Origin: Rhodobacteraceae bacterium M385
GTDB lineage: Bacteria > Pseudomonadota > Alphaproteobacteria > Rhodobacterales > Rhodobacteraceae
Assembly: GCA_025141835.1 (NCBI GenBank)
Contig: CP081102.1
Span: 1,240,001-1,304,000 of the forward strand
Direction of reading: 5' to 3'
DNA length: 64,000 nucleotides
How positions within the stretch are numbered: position 1 is the stretch's first letter; every line of letters begins with the position of its first letter. Below are positions 33,018-41,313 of this stretch, piece after piece. The position numbers were made by a program, and so were the translations under genes. The notes below the pieces were generated by a model. The model was given only the letters and a program-made list of their open reading frames with translations, had not been told where the DNA came from and did no database searches.

Positions 33018-33887
33018 CTAATTCCGACCCATCTGCGACGCAAGGGTAAGGGCCCCATCTAGGGAACTGCCCTCTGGCGGCACGATGTTTACCGCCATCT
33101 CGGCTGGCAAAAACGGTGCATAATGGGGCGCGAGGCCGCCAATCGGCACGATCTTCTCACCGCTTTGCCAGCCCAAATGCTCTAACCGCCGCGCGATGTG
33201 TCCCGCGCCCTGTTGAACCAGCTCTAAGCCGTTGATATCCCCCGCATTTGCGGCCTCCACAATCCGGGGCGCAAAGCGAGCGAAATCTCCCGGCGTGGCG
33301 CGGGCGGCGAACCCCACGATCGCCGCGGGCGAGGTAAACTCTGCCAATGTCTCTCGCGTCAACTCACTGGCGGGATGCAAGCCGTCTTCCACTTCCAAAA
33401 CTCGGCTTAACAATCCACGCCCCAAATATCCGCCTGAGGCGACATCGCCCAAAACCAAGCCCCATCCGCCGATCAGCCGATCCACACCGCCCGCGCGGCG
33501 GCCGATGAAGGTGCCGGTGCCAATCCCCAAAATGCACCCGTCCGAGGCCCCTAATGCGCCCACCATGGCGGTGCGTTTGTCGTCCTCCACGGCGACGTTT
33601 TTCTGCGGCAATGCCGTGGCGATTGCTGCGCCCATAGCGGCATCCATGACCCCCGCGAGGCCAATAAACGTTGGCATTTCAGCGGCTTGCCTGTCGCTGA
33701 TCCCGGCGGCAGTAGCCAGTTGAGCCAAGCCGCTACGCAGGGTTTCAACGGCGCGATCAAAGTCGGTAGAGGCATTGGCCCCCGCCAATTTCACATCCCA
33801 CCGCTGCGAGCCAAGGCGCAGGGCGAACCGGCAATTGGTGCCGCCGCCGTCGATGCCGATACAGGCGTCTGTTGTCTGATTAACCAT
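33018..33887 (-). CDS. BadF/BcrA-type ATPase, probable N-acetylglucosamine kinase
   Basis: A 289-residue ASKHA-fold kinase with the phosphate-1 motif CIGIDGGGTNCRFAL, GCILGIGTGTFIGRR (phosphate 2) and IGGWGLVLGDVASGGYLGR. The length and motif set match the N-acetylglucosamine/glucosamine kinase branch rather than the larger benzoyl-CoA reductase activators. It would phosphorylate an amino sugar in the cytoplasm. It is divergent from hemN. Confidence 0.75.
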   Translation of the reverse strand: MVNQTTDACIGIDGGGTNCRFALRLGSQRWDVKLAGANASTDFDRAVETLRSGLAQLATAAGISDRQAAEMPTFIGLAGVMDAAMGAAIATALPQKNVAVEDDKRTAMVGALGASDGCILGIGTGTFIGRRAGGVDRLIGGWGLVLGDVASGGYLGRGLLSRVLEVEDGLHPASELTRETLAEFTSPAAIVGFAARATPGDFARFAPRIVEAANAGDINGLELVQQGAGHIARRLEHLGWQSGEKIVPIGGLAPHYAPFLPAEMAVNIVPPEGSSLDGALTLASQMGRN

Positions 33888-33946
33888 GGCTCACAGATAT
33901 CAAACCCGCCGGGAAACGCCATTTGAAACCGCCGCAATTCGCGCGG

Positions 33947-33960
33947 TTGATCTGAGTCAA
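33947..33960. promoter_or_regulatory. FnrL-type box upstream of hemN
   Basis: TTGATCTGAGTCAA fits the FnrL/FNR consensus TTGAY-N4-RTCAA completely. It lies 73 bases before the hemN start and 60 bases before the divergent kinase start. Anaerobic or low-oxygen induction of hemN by FnrL is well known in Rhodobacterales. Confidence 0.8.
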
Positions 33961-34033
33961 AGCGCGGCGCCCGCGCCGATTGCAAGGTGGCGCCAACGGC
34001 CAAGCGCCACCACCCCAGCAGCAGGAGCGCCCG

Positions 34034-35383
34034 ATGGACCCTATTTTGCAACGCTACGCCACCCGCGCCACGCCGCGCTACACCAGCTATCCCACGGCCC
34101 CGCATTTCCAGAAGGGATTTACCCAAACCCGCTACCGAGATTGGCTAGGTAAACTGGATCGACATGACCCGATATCGCTCTATCTGCATGTGCCGTTTTG
34201 CCGTCAGATGTGTTGGTACTGCGGGTGCAACATGAAGCTCGCCTCAAAGTACGACCCCGTCGCTAACTACGCGAAAACGCTGCGGAAAGAGGTCGCGCTA
34301 ACGGCTGAGGCTTTGCCAGACAGGATGACGGTTTCGCATCTGCATTGGGGTGGCGGCACGCCGACGGCCCTGAGCCCCGATGATCTGGAAGCCTTGATGG
34401 CGGAGGTTCACGAATGGTGGGATTTCACCCCCGATGCCGAGGTAGCGATTGAAAGCGACCCGCGCACCTTGACGGCAGAGATGGCCGCGCGGATCGGCGC
34501 GATGGGCTTCACCCGCGCCAGCTTCGGCGTGCAAGAGTTCGACCTACGGGTTCAGAAGGCGATTAACCGGGTGCAACCTCCTGAAATGGTGCGAAAAAGT
34601 GTGGATCAGCTCAGGGCAGGGGGCGTGTCGGGGATCAACTTTGATCTGATTTATGGGCTGCCGTTTCAGACCGTGGACAGCATCGTCGAAACCGTGAAGC
34701 TGAGCGCCGCCATGCGCCCGGACCGGGTCGCGCTGTTTGGCTACGCCCATGTGCCGTGGATGGCGAAGAACCAGCGCATGATTGACGAGGCAAGCCTGCC
34801 CAAAGCGCCGGAACGCGCCGCCCAAGCCGCCGCAGCCGCGCGGGCGCTGGTGGCGGAAGGCTATGTCGCTATCGGCTTGGATCACTTCGCGCTGCCCGGC
34901 GACGCGCTGACGATCGCGGCGGGCAACGGCACGCTGCGGCGGAACTTCCAAGGCTACACCACGGATCAGGCCGAAACGATGGTGGGAATGGGGGCCACAT
35001 CGATCGGGCGGACGCCCTTGGGATACGTGCAAAACATAGCGGAAACAGGGGCTTGGTCCCGCGCGGTGGAGGAAGGGCGGCTACCGGTGGCCAAGGGGCT
35101 TCCCTTTGTGGGAGAGGATCGTTTGCGCGGCGATGTGATTGAGCGGTTGATGTGCGACGGATGCGTGGACGCAGACGCCATTGGCGCGCGCCACGGCGCG
35201 GCGGCGGGGTGGTGGGAGGCTGCCCTGCCGCAGTTGCAAGAGATGGCCGTGGACGGCTTGTTATCCCTACGCGACGGAAGGGTGGCGATGACAGAGAAGG
35301 GACAGCCTTTGGTGCGCCTCGCGGCGGCGGCCTTTGACACCTACTTGCAAGACAGCACGGCGCGCCATTCCGTCGCCGTTTAG
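34034..35383 (+). CDS. hemN: Oxygen-independent coproporphyrinogen III oxidase
   Basis: A 449-residue radical-SAM enzyme from ATG 34034 (AGGAG site). The 4Fe-4S motif is in HVPFCRQMCWYCGCNMK (CxxxCxxC), followed by HWGGGTPTALSPDDL, ESDPRTL, ASFGVQEFD and FDLIYGLPFQT, all diagnostic of HemN. It converts coproporphyrinogen III to protoporphyrinogen IX without oxygen, in heme (and bacteriochlorophyll) synthesis. The FnrL box upstream fits this role. Confidence 0.93.
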   Translation: MDPILQRYATRATPRYTSYPTAPHFQKGFTQTRYRDWLGKLDRHDPISLYLHVPFCRQMCWYCGCNMKLASKYDPVANYAKTLRKEVALTAEALPDRMTVSHLHWGGGTPTALSPDDLEALMAEVHEWWDFTPDAEVAIESDPRTLTAEMAARIGAMGFTRASFGVQEFDLRVQKAINRVQPPEMVRKSVDQLRAGGVSGINFDLIYGLPFQTVDSIVETVKLSAAMRPDRVALFGYAHVPWMAKNQRMIDEASLPKAPERAAQAAAAARALVAEGYVAIGLDHFALPGDALTIAAGNGTLRRNFQGYTTDQAETMVGMGATSIGRTPLGYVQNIAETGAWSRAVEEGRLPVAKGLPFVGEDRLRGDVIERLMCDGCVDADAIGARHGAAAGWWEAALPQLQEMAVDGLLSLRDGRVAMTEKGQPLVRLAAAAFDTYLQDSTARHSVAV

Positions 35384-36018
35384 GCGCGGCCAAACCAGAC
35401 GGGTGCATCACCCTCGGCCCAAGGGATGAATTTGGGCATGATCTCGGTGAACCGGGGGGTGTCCGTGAACCGGGCGAGCCAGGCAATCAGCCGTGGCCAG
35501 GGTTGTGCGTCAAACCAAGTGCGATCGGTATTGGCGAACTGTCGCACGAAGGGCCAGATTGCGTGATCCGCCAACATAGCCCGGTCGCCGCACAGCCAAT
35601 CATTCTCTGCCAGCCGGGTCTCTAGCGCCATAAGGTAGCGTGACGCCGTCTGACGTTCCGCGTCTGGATCAAGGTCCGGGTGGCGAGAGGCGTATTTTGT
35701 GTGATCGAGGGCGGCTTTGAACGGGCCGTCATTGGTCTCGATCAAGGTCATGCCGTCGGCGGGCATATCGAGCAGACGGTCAGGGTCGTTTTGCTGCAAC
35801 GCCCAGATCATGATATCAAGGCTTTCGTCCAGCACCCGGTCCGGTAATCGCAGGGCGGGTACTGTCGCCGACGGCGAGGTCTGCAAAAACGCCTCTGGCT
35901 TGTTGCGTAGCACGATTTCTCGCAGCTCCACCTTGATGTCCGCCGCCAAGATCGCCCCTCGGGCCCGCATGGCATAGGGGCAGCGGCGAAAGCTCCAGAG
36001 GATCGGGGAAGGGGGCAT
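35380..36018 (-). CDS. Glutathione S-transferase family protein
   Basis: A 212-residue protein: thioredoxin-fold N-domain with FRRCPYAMRARGAI (a CxxA redox motif), ATVPALRLPDRVLDESLDI (cis-Pro and the Glu-Ser glutathione contact) and an all-helical C-domain with WLCGDRAMLADHAIWPFV. The Cys near the N-terminus suggests an omega/beta-type or glutaredoxin-like activity. It converges with hemN, overlapping by four bases. Confidence 0.88.
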   Translation of the reverse strand: MPPSPILWSFRRCPYAMRARGAILAADIKVELREIVLRNKPEAFLQTSPSATVPALRLPDRVLDESLDIMIWALQQNDPDRLLDMPADGMTLIETNDGPFKAALDHTKYASRHPDLDPDAERQTASRYLMALETRLAENDWLCGDRAMLADHAIWPFVRQFANTDRTWFDAQPWPRLIAWLARFTDTPRFTEIMPKFIPWAEGDAPVWFGRA

Positions 36019-36263
36019 AGGTTGGCTTTACTTCATGGGACGAGGGTGGCCGCATTTTGGCACAGGGCGGGGTGGGTCGCTAGTGATCCACGCAAGACGA
36101 CCGGTGAATTCTGCGGTGGCAGGGGGCGGGGCATTTGGCTATCAATTAACGCAAGCAGCCGGATTGGGTTCACTGTGGTTTCGGAACGCGCTTGTGGGCG
36201 CCGAAATGCAGGGGGATGCGATGCAACTGGCCCTGAGACAAGATCTCGGATGATGAGAATGCA

Positions 36264-36282
36264 TTGACTTCTGGCAAGTCAA
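36264..36282. promoter_or_regulatory. TTGACTT-N5-AAGTCAA palindrome before the formaldehyde dehydrogenase gene
   Basis: A perfect 7-bp-arm dyad, 17 bases before the start codon and overlapping the ribosome-site region. It could be an operator or an mRNA hairpin controlling translation. No matching site was seen elsewhere in the window. Confidence 0.45.
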
Positions 36283-36299
36283 ATAAGGGAGAATGTGAT

Positions 36300-37412
36300 A
36301 TGAGAACTACCGCAGCCGTCGCCGTTGCCGCCGGAAAACCGCTTGAGGTTATGGAGGTCAATCTTGAAGGCCCCCGCGCCGGAGAGGTCTTGGTCGAGAT
36401 CAAAGCCACGGGCTTGTGCCACACCGATGAATTCACCCGCTCGGGCGATGACCCTGAAGGGATCTTCCCGGCCATTTTGGGCCACGAGGGCGCAGGTGTG
36501 GTGATCGAAGTGGGCGAAGGCGTGACCAGCTTGGAAGTGGGCGATCACGTGATCCCGCTTTACACGCCTGAATGTCGGGAATGCGAGTACTGCCTCAACC
36601 CGAAGACCAACCTGTGCCAGTCGATCCGCTCGACCCAGGGCGCGGGGCTGTTGCCGGACGGCACGACGCGGTTCTCGATGCTGGATGGGACACCGATCCA
36701 TCACTACATGGGCTGCTCAACTTTCGCGAACCACACCGTTGTGCCGGAAATTGCCTTGGCAAAGGTCCGCAAAGACGCGCCGTTTGATAAGATTTGTTAC
36801 ATCGGTTGTGGCGTCACAACGGGCATTGGTGCGGTTATCAACACCGCCAAAGTGGAAATCGGTAGCCGCGCGATTGTGTTTGGATTGGGGGGTATTGGCC
36901 TGAACGTGATCCAGGGCCTGCGCCTTGCGGGGGCGGATCAGATCGTGGGCGTGGACCTGAACGACAGCAAGGTCGAGATGGGCGAACGCTTTGGCATGAC
37001 CGATTTCGTCAACCCCTCGAAGGTAGAGGGCGATCTGGTGGCGCATCTGGTGGAACTGACCGGCGGCGGCGCGGATTACACCTTTGATGCCACGGGCAAC
37101 GTGCAGGTCATGCGCACGGCGCTGGAAGCTGCGCACAAGGGCTGGGGCGAAAGCATCATCATTGGCGTGGCCCCCGCAGGTGCCGAAATCAGCACCCGTC
37201 CGTTCCAATTGGTCACCGGGCGTAGCTGGCGTGGCACTGCCTTTGGCGGCGCGTCGGGGCGCACGGATGTGCCCAAGATCGTGGATTGGTACATGGACGG
37301 CAAGATCGAGATTGACCCGATGATCACCCACAAACTGAAGTTGGAAGAGATCAACCACGGCTTCGATCTTATGCATGAAGGCAAGTCGATCCGCGCGGTC
37401 GTGGAATACTAA
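36300..37412 (+). CDS. frmA: S-(hydroxymethyl)glutathione dehydrogenase / class III alcohol dehydrogenase
   Basis: A 370-residue zinc ADH from ATG 36300 (GGGAG site). Catalytic zinc ligands are in ATGLCHTDEF and GHEGAGVV; the structural zinc Cys4 loop is CRECEYCLNPKTNLC. GLGGIGLNVIQGLRLAGA is the NAD fold. Glutathione-dependent formaldehyde dehydrogenase oxidises the formaldehyde-glutathione adduct and also reduces S-nitrosoglutathione. No esterase (fghA) follows; a strong terminator does. Confidence 0.93.
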   Translation: MRTTAAVAVAAGKPLEVMEVNLEGPRAGEVLVEIKATGLCHTDEFTRSGDDPEGIFPAILGHEGAGVVIEVGEGVTSLEVGDHVIPLYTPECRECEYCLNPKTNLCQSIRSTQGAGLLPDGTTRFSMLDGTPIHHYMGCSTFANHTVVPEIALAKVRKDAPFDKICYIGCGVTTGIGAVINTAKVEIGSRAIVFGLGGIGLNVIQGLRLAGADQIVGVDLNDSKVEMGERFGMTDFVNPSKVEGDLVAHLVELTGGGADYTFDATGNVQVMRTALEAAHKGWGESIIIGVAPAGAEISTRPFQLVTGRSWRGTAFGGASGRTDVPKIVDWYMDGKIEIDPMITHKLKLEEINHGFDLMHEGKSIRAVVEY

Positions 37413-37442
37413 GGGCCACGCGCGAACGCCTAAAAATGCAAA

Positions 37443-37469
37443 GGGGCCGTCCCATGGGCGGCCCTTTTT
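37443..37469 (+). terminator. Rho-independent terminator after frmA
   Basis: GGGGCCGTCCC and GGGCGGCCC form a GC-rich stem with a short loop, followed by TTTTT, about 30 bases after the stop. Confidence 0.85.
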
Positions 37470-37500
37470 CTGTTGGGAGGTCTCTTGCAGGGAAAGGTCG

Positions 37501-37869
37501 TCAGGCGGGGCTGTTGGCTTGCACAGCTTTAAGGTCTTCGGTCAGGTCAACGACCGCCTCAAACACCTTTTCCACGCCGACGGCGCTTGGCTCGCCCGTG
37601 CGTTCATCAATCAGCATTGCCTCAGCTCGGGCGCTTTTGGCCCCGAGTTCACCAAGCCCGATAGAGCCCGCAATCCCGGCAACCTTGTGCAACTCACGCT
37701 CGATACCGTGCAGACAATCGGCAAGGTCTTCGCCGTCCGAGATACGCTCAAACTGACAGCCGATTTCCTCCAGCCGGTCGGGGATGGATTCCACAAACCG
37801 CGCCCGAACCCGTGCAAGAGCATTGGCAAACTGATCGCCTGCCTTGGAGGGAGGTAGGGGAGGGGCCAT
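37501..37869 (-). CDS. Hpt (histidine phosphotransfer) domain protein
   Basis: A 122-residue all-helical protein with the phospho-accepting His61 in ELHKVAGIAGSIGLGELGAKSARAEA, the classical HxxxG...G...L...LE Hpt motif. It is the last gene of the leftward phosphorelay cluster, two bases after the REC-degenerate-GGDEF gene. It probably shuttles phosphate between the kinases and the response regulators here. Confidence 0.85.
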   Translation of the reverse strand: MAPPLPPSKAGDQFANALARVRARFVESIPDRLEEIGCQFERISDGEDLADCLHGIERELHKVAGIAGSIGLGELGAKSARAEAMLIDERTGEPSAVGVEKVFEAVVDLTEDLKAVQANSPA

Positions 37870-37871
37870 GG

Positions 37872-38810
37872 TTACGCTGCGCTTTTCCAGAGTTGCTTGT
37901 AACGGGCACCTTGCACTTCATCGCTCATGCCGCCAAGCACTTTGGTTATCATCGATTTGGGAGAGAAGCCGTTGAGCATACGGGGGCGGTGAACCGGCCC
38001 CATCCGCACTTCTGCGCCCATTTCTTCTGGCAGATAAACGGACGTGTAGAGCGACTCCAGCTCGGCATTCACGAAGGCCGCCAAGTCTTCCGTATCGAGA
38101 CCCATTGCCCGTGGCAGCACCACGATAAACCGGCCAGAGCCCGCGTAGGAAATCAGTGGACGATACTTGATCGTGTGATCCACGACGATTGCCGCAATGT
38201 CGTTCAGGATGTCGGTATATTCATCGATCGGCGCAGAGGCGAAACGGTCGCTGGCCCCAACCAAAGACACGCCAAAGGCGCAGATGTTCGACATTCTCAG
38301 GCGGCCAAGGGTCAACAGATAGTTTTCCAGCGCCAAGTAATTAAGGATGTTGTCGCGCGGCTCCAGGGGGATCGCGTCGCTGAAGCGGTAGGTTTGACCG
38401 GTTTTGGAAGCGGCGTGTTTGACCTGATCATTCAGTTCCGCAACCTTCTGTACCATGCCAATGCGCGCGGCCAGTTCCAAGGATTGGATCGGCTTCACCA
38501 CATAGTCATTCGCGCCGGCGGCATAGGCTTGGTCAATGAAGTCACGCTGCTGCATCGACGTGATCATGATGATCGGCGTATGGGCATAGCGCGCTTGCTG
38601 CCGGACTTCTTTGGTCAGGTCGATGCCGTTTTTTACCGGCATCTGGATGTCGAACAACAGGCAGTCAAACGGGTCGGTCGCAACGGCCAGTTCGTGCAGG
38701 GCCTCCATCGCGGATTTGACGGGTGTAATGTTGTCGTACCCCAATTCTTTAAGGGTAGTGACGAGAAGGTCCAGGAAGATGGGGTCGTCATCAACAGCAA
38801 GAAGTTTCAC
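37872..38810 (-). CDS. Response regulator with receiver and degenerate GGDEF-like domain
   Basis: A 312-residue protein. Residues 1-125 form a CheY receiver (AVDDDP, phospho-Asp54 in LLFDIQMP, Lys in YVVKPI). Residues about 150-300 look like a GGDEF fold in which the signature loop is SYAGSGRFIVVLP (AGSGRF in place of GGDEF). Catalysis and product binding are therefore unlikely. The same two-domain layout recurs at 48710-49654. It probably acts by protein-protein contact or as a c-di-GMP-independent output. Confidence 0.75.
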   Translation of the reverse strand: MKLLAVDDDPIFLDLLVTTLKELGYDNITPVKSAMEALHELAVATDPFDCLLFDIQMPVKNGIDLTKEVRQQARYAHTPIIMITSMQQRDFIDQAYAAGANDYVVKPIQSLELAARIGMVQKVAELNDQVKHAASKTGQTYRFSDAIPLEPRDNILNYLALENYLLTLGRLRMSNICAFGVSLVGASDRFASAPIDEYTDILNDIAAIVVDHTIKYRPLISYAGSGRFIVVLPRAMGLDTEDLAAFVNAELESLYTSVYLPEEMGAEVRMGPVHRPRMLNGFSPKSMITKVLGGMSDEVQGARYKQLWKSAA

Positions 38811-39096
38811 GGCTCAATTCCTATTATTTCACCGATTTTGCACCGGTGTTATTGGCGTTTTTTGGTCGAGCAGTTCTTGTGAGTTGGGGTTCACATTCTG
38901 ATTCCGCTCGAATCTAAATTAATTATTAATTGATGAATTGGGCGAAACTTTGTTCACCAACGGGCCTGATAGAGATCTCAACACTCTGGCTGGGTGACTT
39001 GAGGCAGCGTTCAAGGGGTAGGGCAGGCGGCACGGGTCCGGCCTGCGTTACGTCGCGAGGACGCCGCCTACAGGTACGGAATGCGCGAATGCGTTG
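38811..39096. other. Gap inside the phosphorelay cluster
   Basis: 286 bases with an AT-rich patch (TTAATTATTAATTGATG at about 38919-38935) that could hold the promoter of the leftward response regulator. No gene is seen. Confidence 0.35.
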
Positions 39097-39480
39097 TTAC
39101 TGCTTGGCCCAAACCGCGCGAATGTCATCGCCCAAGGACATCGGATCGAAGGGTTTGGTGATGACGCCAATGGCGCCTTGTTCCAACAGTTCTTTCGACA
39201 AGGAATCTTCGGCTTTGGCCGTCATGAAAATCGTGGGGATGTTGGCATAAGCGCCCGGAAGCTCTTTGACTTTCGCCCACAGCTCAGGTCCCGTCATGCC
39301 GGGCATCATCACGTCCAGTAGCAAAAGGTCGGGCAGATCGGCTTGCAGGTAGTCCAAAGCCTCGTTGCCGGAACTGCATTGATGAAGGGTCAGGGAATCG
39401 TCCAGGCTCAACGACATTTGGACGATGTCCCGGATATCGAAATCATCGTCTACGTGCAGAATAGTCGTCAGTTCAGGCAT
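39097..39480 (-). CDS. Single-domain response regulator (receiver)
   Basis: A 127-residue receiver: HVDDDFDIRDIV, phospho-Asp56 in LLLLDVMMPGMTG, Thr in FMTAKAE and Lys in GVITKPFDPMSLGDD. The start at 39480 follows AAGGGAAC; the ATG at 39540 overlaps the kinase stop by four bases and is an alternative. It is probably the direct partner of the kinase encoded just upstream. Confidence 0.85.
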   Translation of the reverse strand: MPELTTILHVDDDFDIRDIVQMSLSLDDSLTLHQCSSGNEALDYLQADLPDLLLLDVMMPGMTGPELWAKVKELPGAYANIPTIFMTAKAEDSLSKELLEQGAIGVITKPFDPMSLGDDIRAVWAKQ

Positions 39481-39536
39481 AGAAGTTCCCTTAGATCCCA
39501 GCCCTCGGGTCTTGCCCGGAAACGGAATTAGATTAG

Positions 39537-41198
39537 TCATGCGGCGCGAACTTGAGTGTCAGCTTGCTTTCTCAGGTCGCAGTGGAAGATCGTGCCCTTA
39601 TCTAGCTCGGTCGTGAAAGAAATCGAGCCCCCATGCAACTCCATGATCCGTTTGGAGATGGTCAGGCCAAGTCCGGTGCCGGGGCGGGAATAGCGCGCGT
39701 CCGCGGTCACTTGGAAGAAGCTGTCGAACAGCGTCTTGCGGGCGGCCTCAGGAATGCCTGGTCCGTGATCTTCAACGCACAGGCGCCAGGCGTCTCCCAC
39801 ATCTTTCAGATGCAGCTTTACCGATCCTTCTGGCGGAGAGAACTTGGCCGCGTTGGACATCAGGTTGGCCAAAACCTGCATAAGGCGATCGGGATCGGCT
39901 TGTACCACAGCGTCAAACTGCGACGGCACGACTTCGAAACGAATGTTGGCTTGCTCGGCGTAAGAGGCGTGGTTTTCGGCGGCCTCGACCAGCAGTTTTT
40001 GCAGATCAACCTCTTGCCAGGTAACAGTCATTTCGCCCGCTTCGATCTTTTCCAGAACCAAAATGTCGTTCACCAGTGCCAGTAGGCGGTCGCTGTTGCG
40101 GTTGGCGATGGCGATCATGTGCTTGGCTTTATCGCTCATGTCGCCCAACCCGCCGGATTCCAGAAGGCGAAGCGCCCCTTTGATCGAGGTGAGGGGGGTG
40201 CGCAATTCATGGCTCACGGTCGAAACAGAGGTCAGCTTCAGCTTCTCGGCTGCTTTGCGTTCCGAGATGTCGCGCACAACCGAGATCAGGCTCCGGCGGC
40301 CGTTGGGGCCGATGTCCAAGTGGGTCAGAACCTCGATCGGGGCAAGGTCGTGATCGACCTGAAGGGTCACCTGCTTTGCCGCACCGGTTTCCAGAGGCTC
40401 AAGATAGCGGCGGAACAGGCCCTTATCGAACTTCTTGAAGGTGTCGAAGATAGTTTTGTCGCCAAGTTCATCCATAGACCATTTCAGGCGCGTGCGGCCG
40501 TTGGCGTTGACGTAGATGATTTTATAGGTGTCGGGATCATACACAAAGACCCCATCTGGCAGGCCTTCGATTACCGCGTTACGGCTTTCGTTGGCGGCTT
40601 TGGAGCGGGCCGCGGTTTGGTCGGTGCGGATCGAAATGCTTTCGATGTGATTTCCGAGGTCATCAAAACGCGGAATGATCGTGGTTTCGACAGAGACGAT
40701 AGAGCCGTCCTTAGCCTTCAGGCGCTGTTCGCCCTTCCAGATGTCGCCACGCCCTGCGACGGCCAGCACATCTGGGAAAGGAGTACCAGCGCCGTCATTG
40801 AAGTAGAGCATTTCTGTCGTCTTGCCCAAAACCTCGGCAGGGGAGTAGCCGAACGCCTTAACGAAGTTTTCGTTCACGGACTTCAGCTGGCCGTTGGCGT
40901 TCGTGACGCAAACGATGGTGTGTTGGTTAATGGCTTTGTCGCGCATTCCGATGGCGGCGTCATAACCGCCCAAAAGCGCGTCCGTCGCAGCGCGGCTGCT
41001 GGCGTGGGCGATCCACAAGCTGACAACACAGATCATGGATACGATAGAGAAAAAGAGGAGGAAGTAGCCGAAGAAGCCGACGGGCGAGTTGATGGCAACG
41101 GCCGGAACAAATGTGTGCAAGACGGCGGGGATCGCACCAGCGAATAACAAATTGCCAAACGCCAAGGCCAAGACCGTTGTTTTGCTGAACTTATTCAT
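39537..41198 (-). CDS. PAS-domain sensor histidine kinase
   Basis: A 553-residue kinase: two N-terminal membrane helices (about 10-35 and 45-65) with almost no periplasmic loop, two PAS domains (KAINQHTIVCVTNANGQLKSVNENF and IEGLPDGVFVYDPDTYKIIYV), HisKA with the phospho-His near residue 330 (STVSHELRTPLTSI), and an HATPase with N, G1 and G2 boxes (ANLMSNAAKFS, DHGPGIP, GTGLGL). It is coupled to the receiver gene downstream. The PAS pair suggests sensing of an internal or redox signal. Confidence 0.9.
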   Translation of the reverse strand: MNKFSKTTVLALAFGNLLFAGAIPAVLHTFVPAVAINSPVGFFGYFLLFFSIVSMICVVSLWIAHASSRAATDALLGGYDAAIGMRDKAINQHTIVCVTNANGQLKSVNENFVKAFGYSPAEVLGKTTEMLYFNDGAGTPFPDVLAVAGRGDIWKGEQRLKAKDGSIVSVETTIIPRFDDLGNHIESISIRTDQTAARSKAANESRNAVIEGLPDGVFVYDPDTYKIIYVNANGRTRLKWSMDELGDKTIFDTFKKFDKGLFRRYLEPLETGAAKQVTLQVDHDLAPIEVLTHLDIGPNGRRSLISVVRDISERKAAEKLKLTSVSTVSHELRTPLTSIKGALRLLESGGLGDMSDKAKHMIAIANRNSDRLLALVNDILVLEKIEAGEMTVTWQEVDLQKLLVEAAENHASYAEQANIRFEVVPSQFDAVVQADPDRLMQVLANLMSNAAKFSPPEGSVKLHLKDVGDAWRLCVEDHGPGIPEAARKTLFDSFFQVTADARYSRPGTGLGLTISKRIMELHGGSISFTTELDKGTIFHCDLRKQADTQVRAA

Positions 41199-41313
41199 AA
41201 CCTGCCTCAAAACTACTTGATAGTTACTCGTTCTTCACACGATTGGGGTCGTTGCCCCTTACCACTCTTCTTAACATAAATTTGGCTAGAGAAGTGGGCC
41301 AAATTAAGTCGAA

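Noticed and set aside
37812..38882. 356-codon open frame opposite the receiver/degenerate-GGDEF gene
   Set aside because: Antisense shadow of a protein with an intact receiver signature.
40119..41147. 342-codon open frame opposite the PAS kinase
   Set aside because: It lies antisense to a kinase with clear PAS, HisKA and HATPase motifs; long antisense frames are expected at this G+C content.
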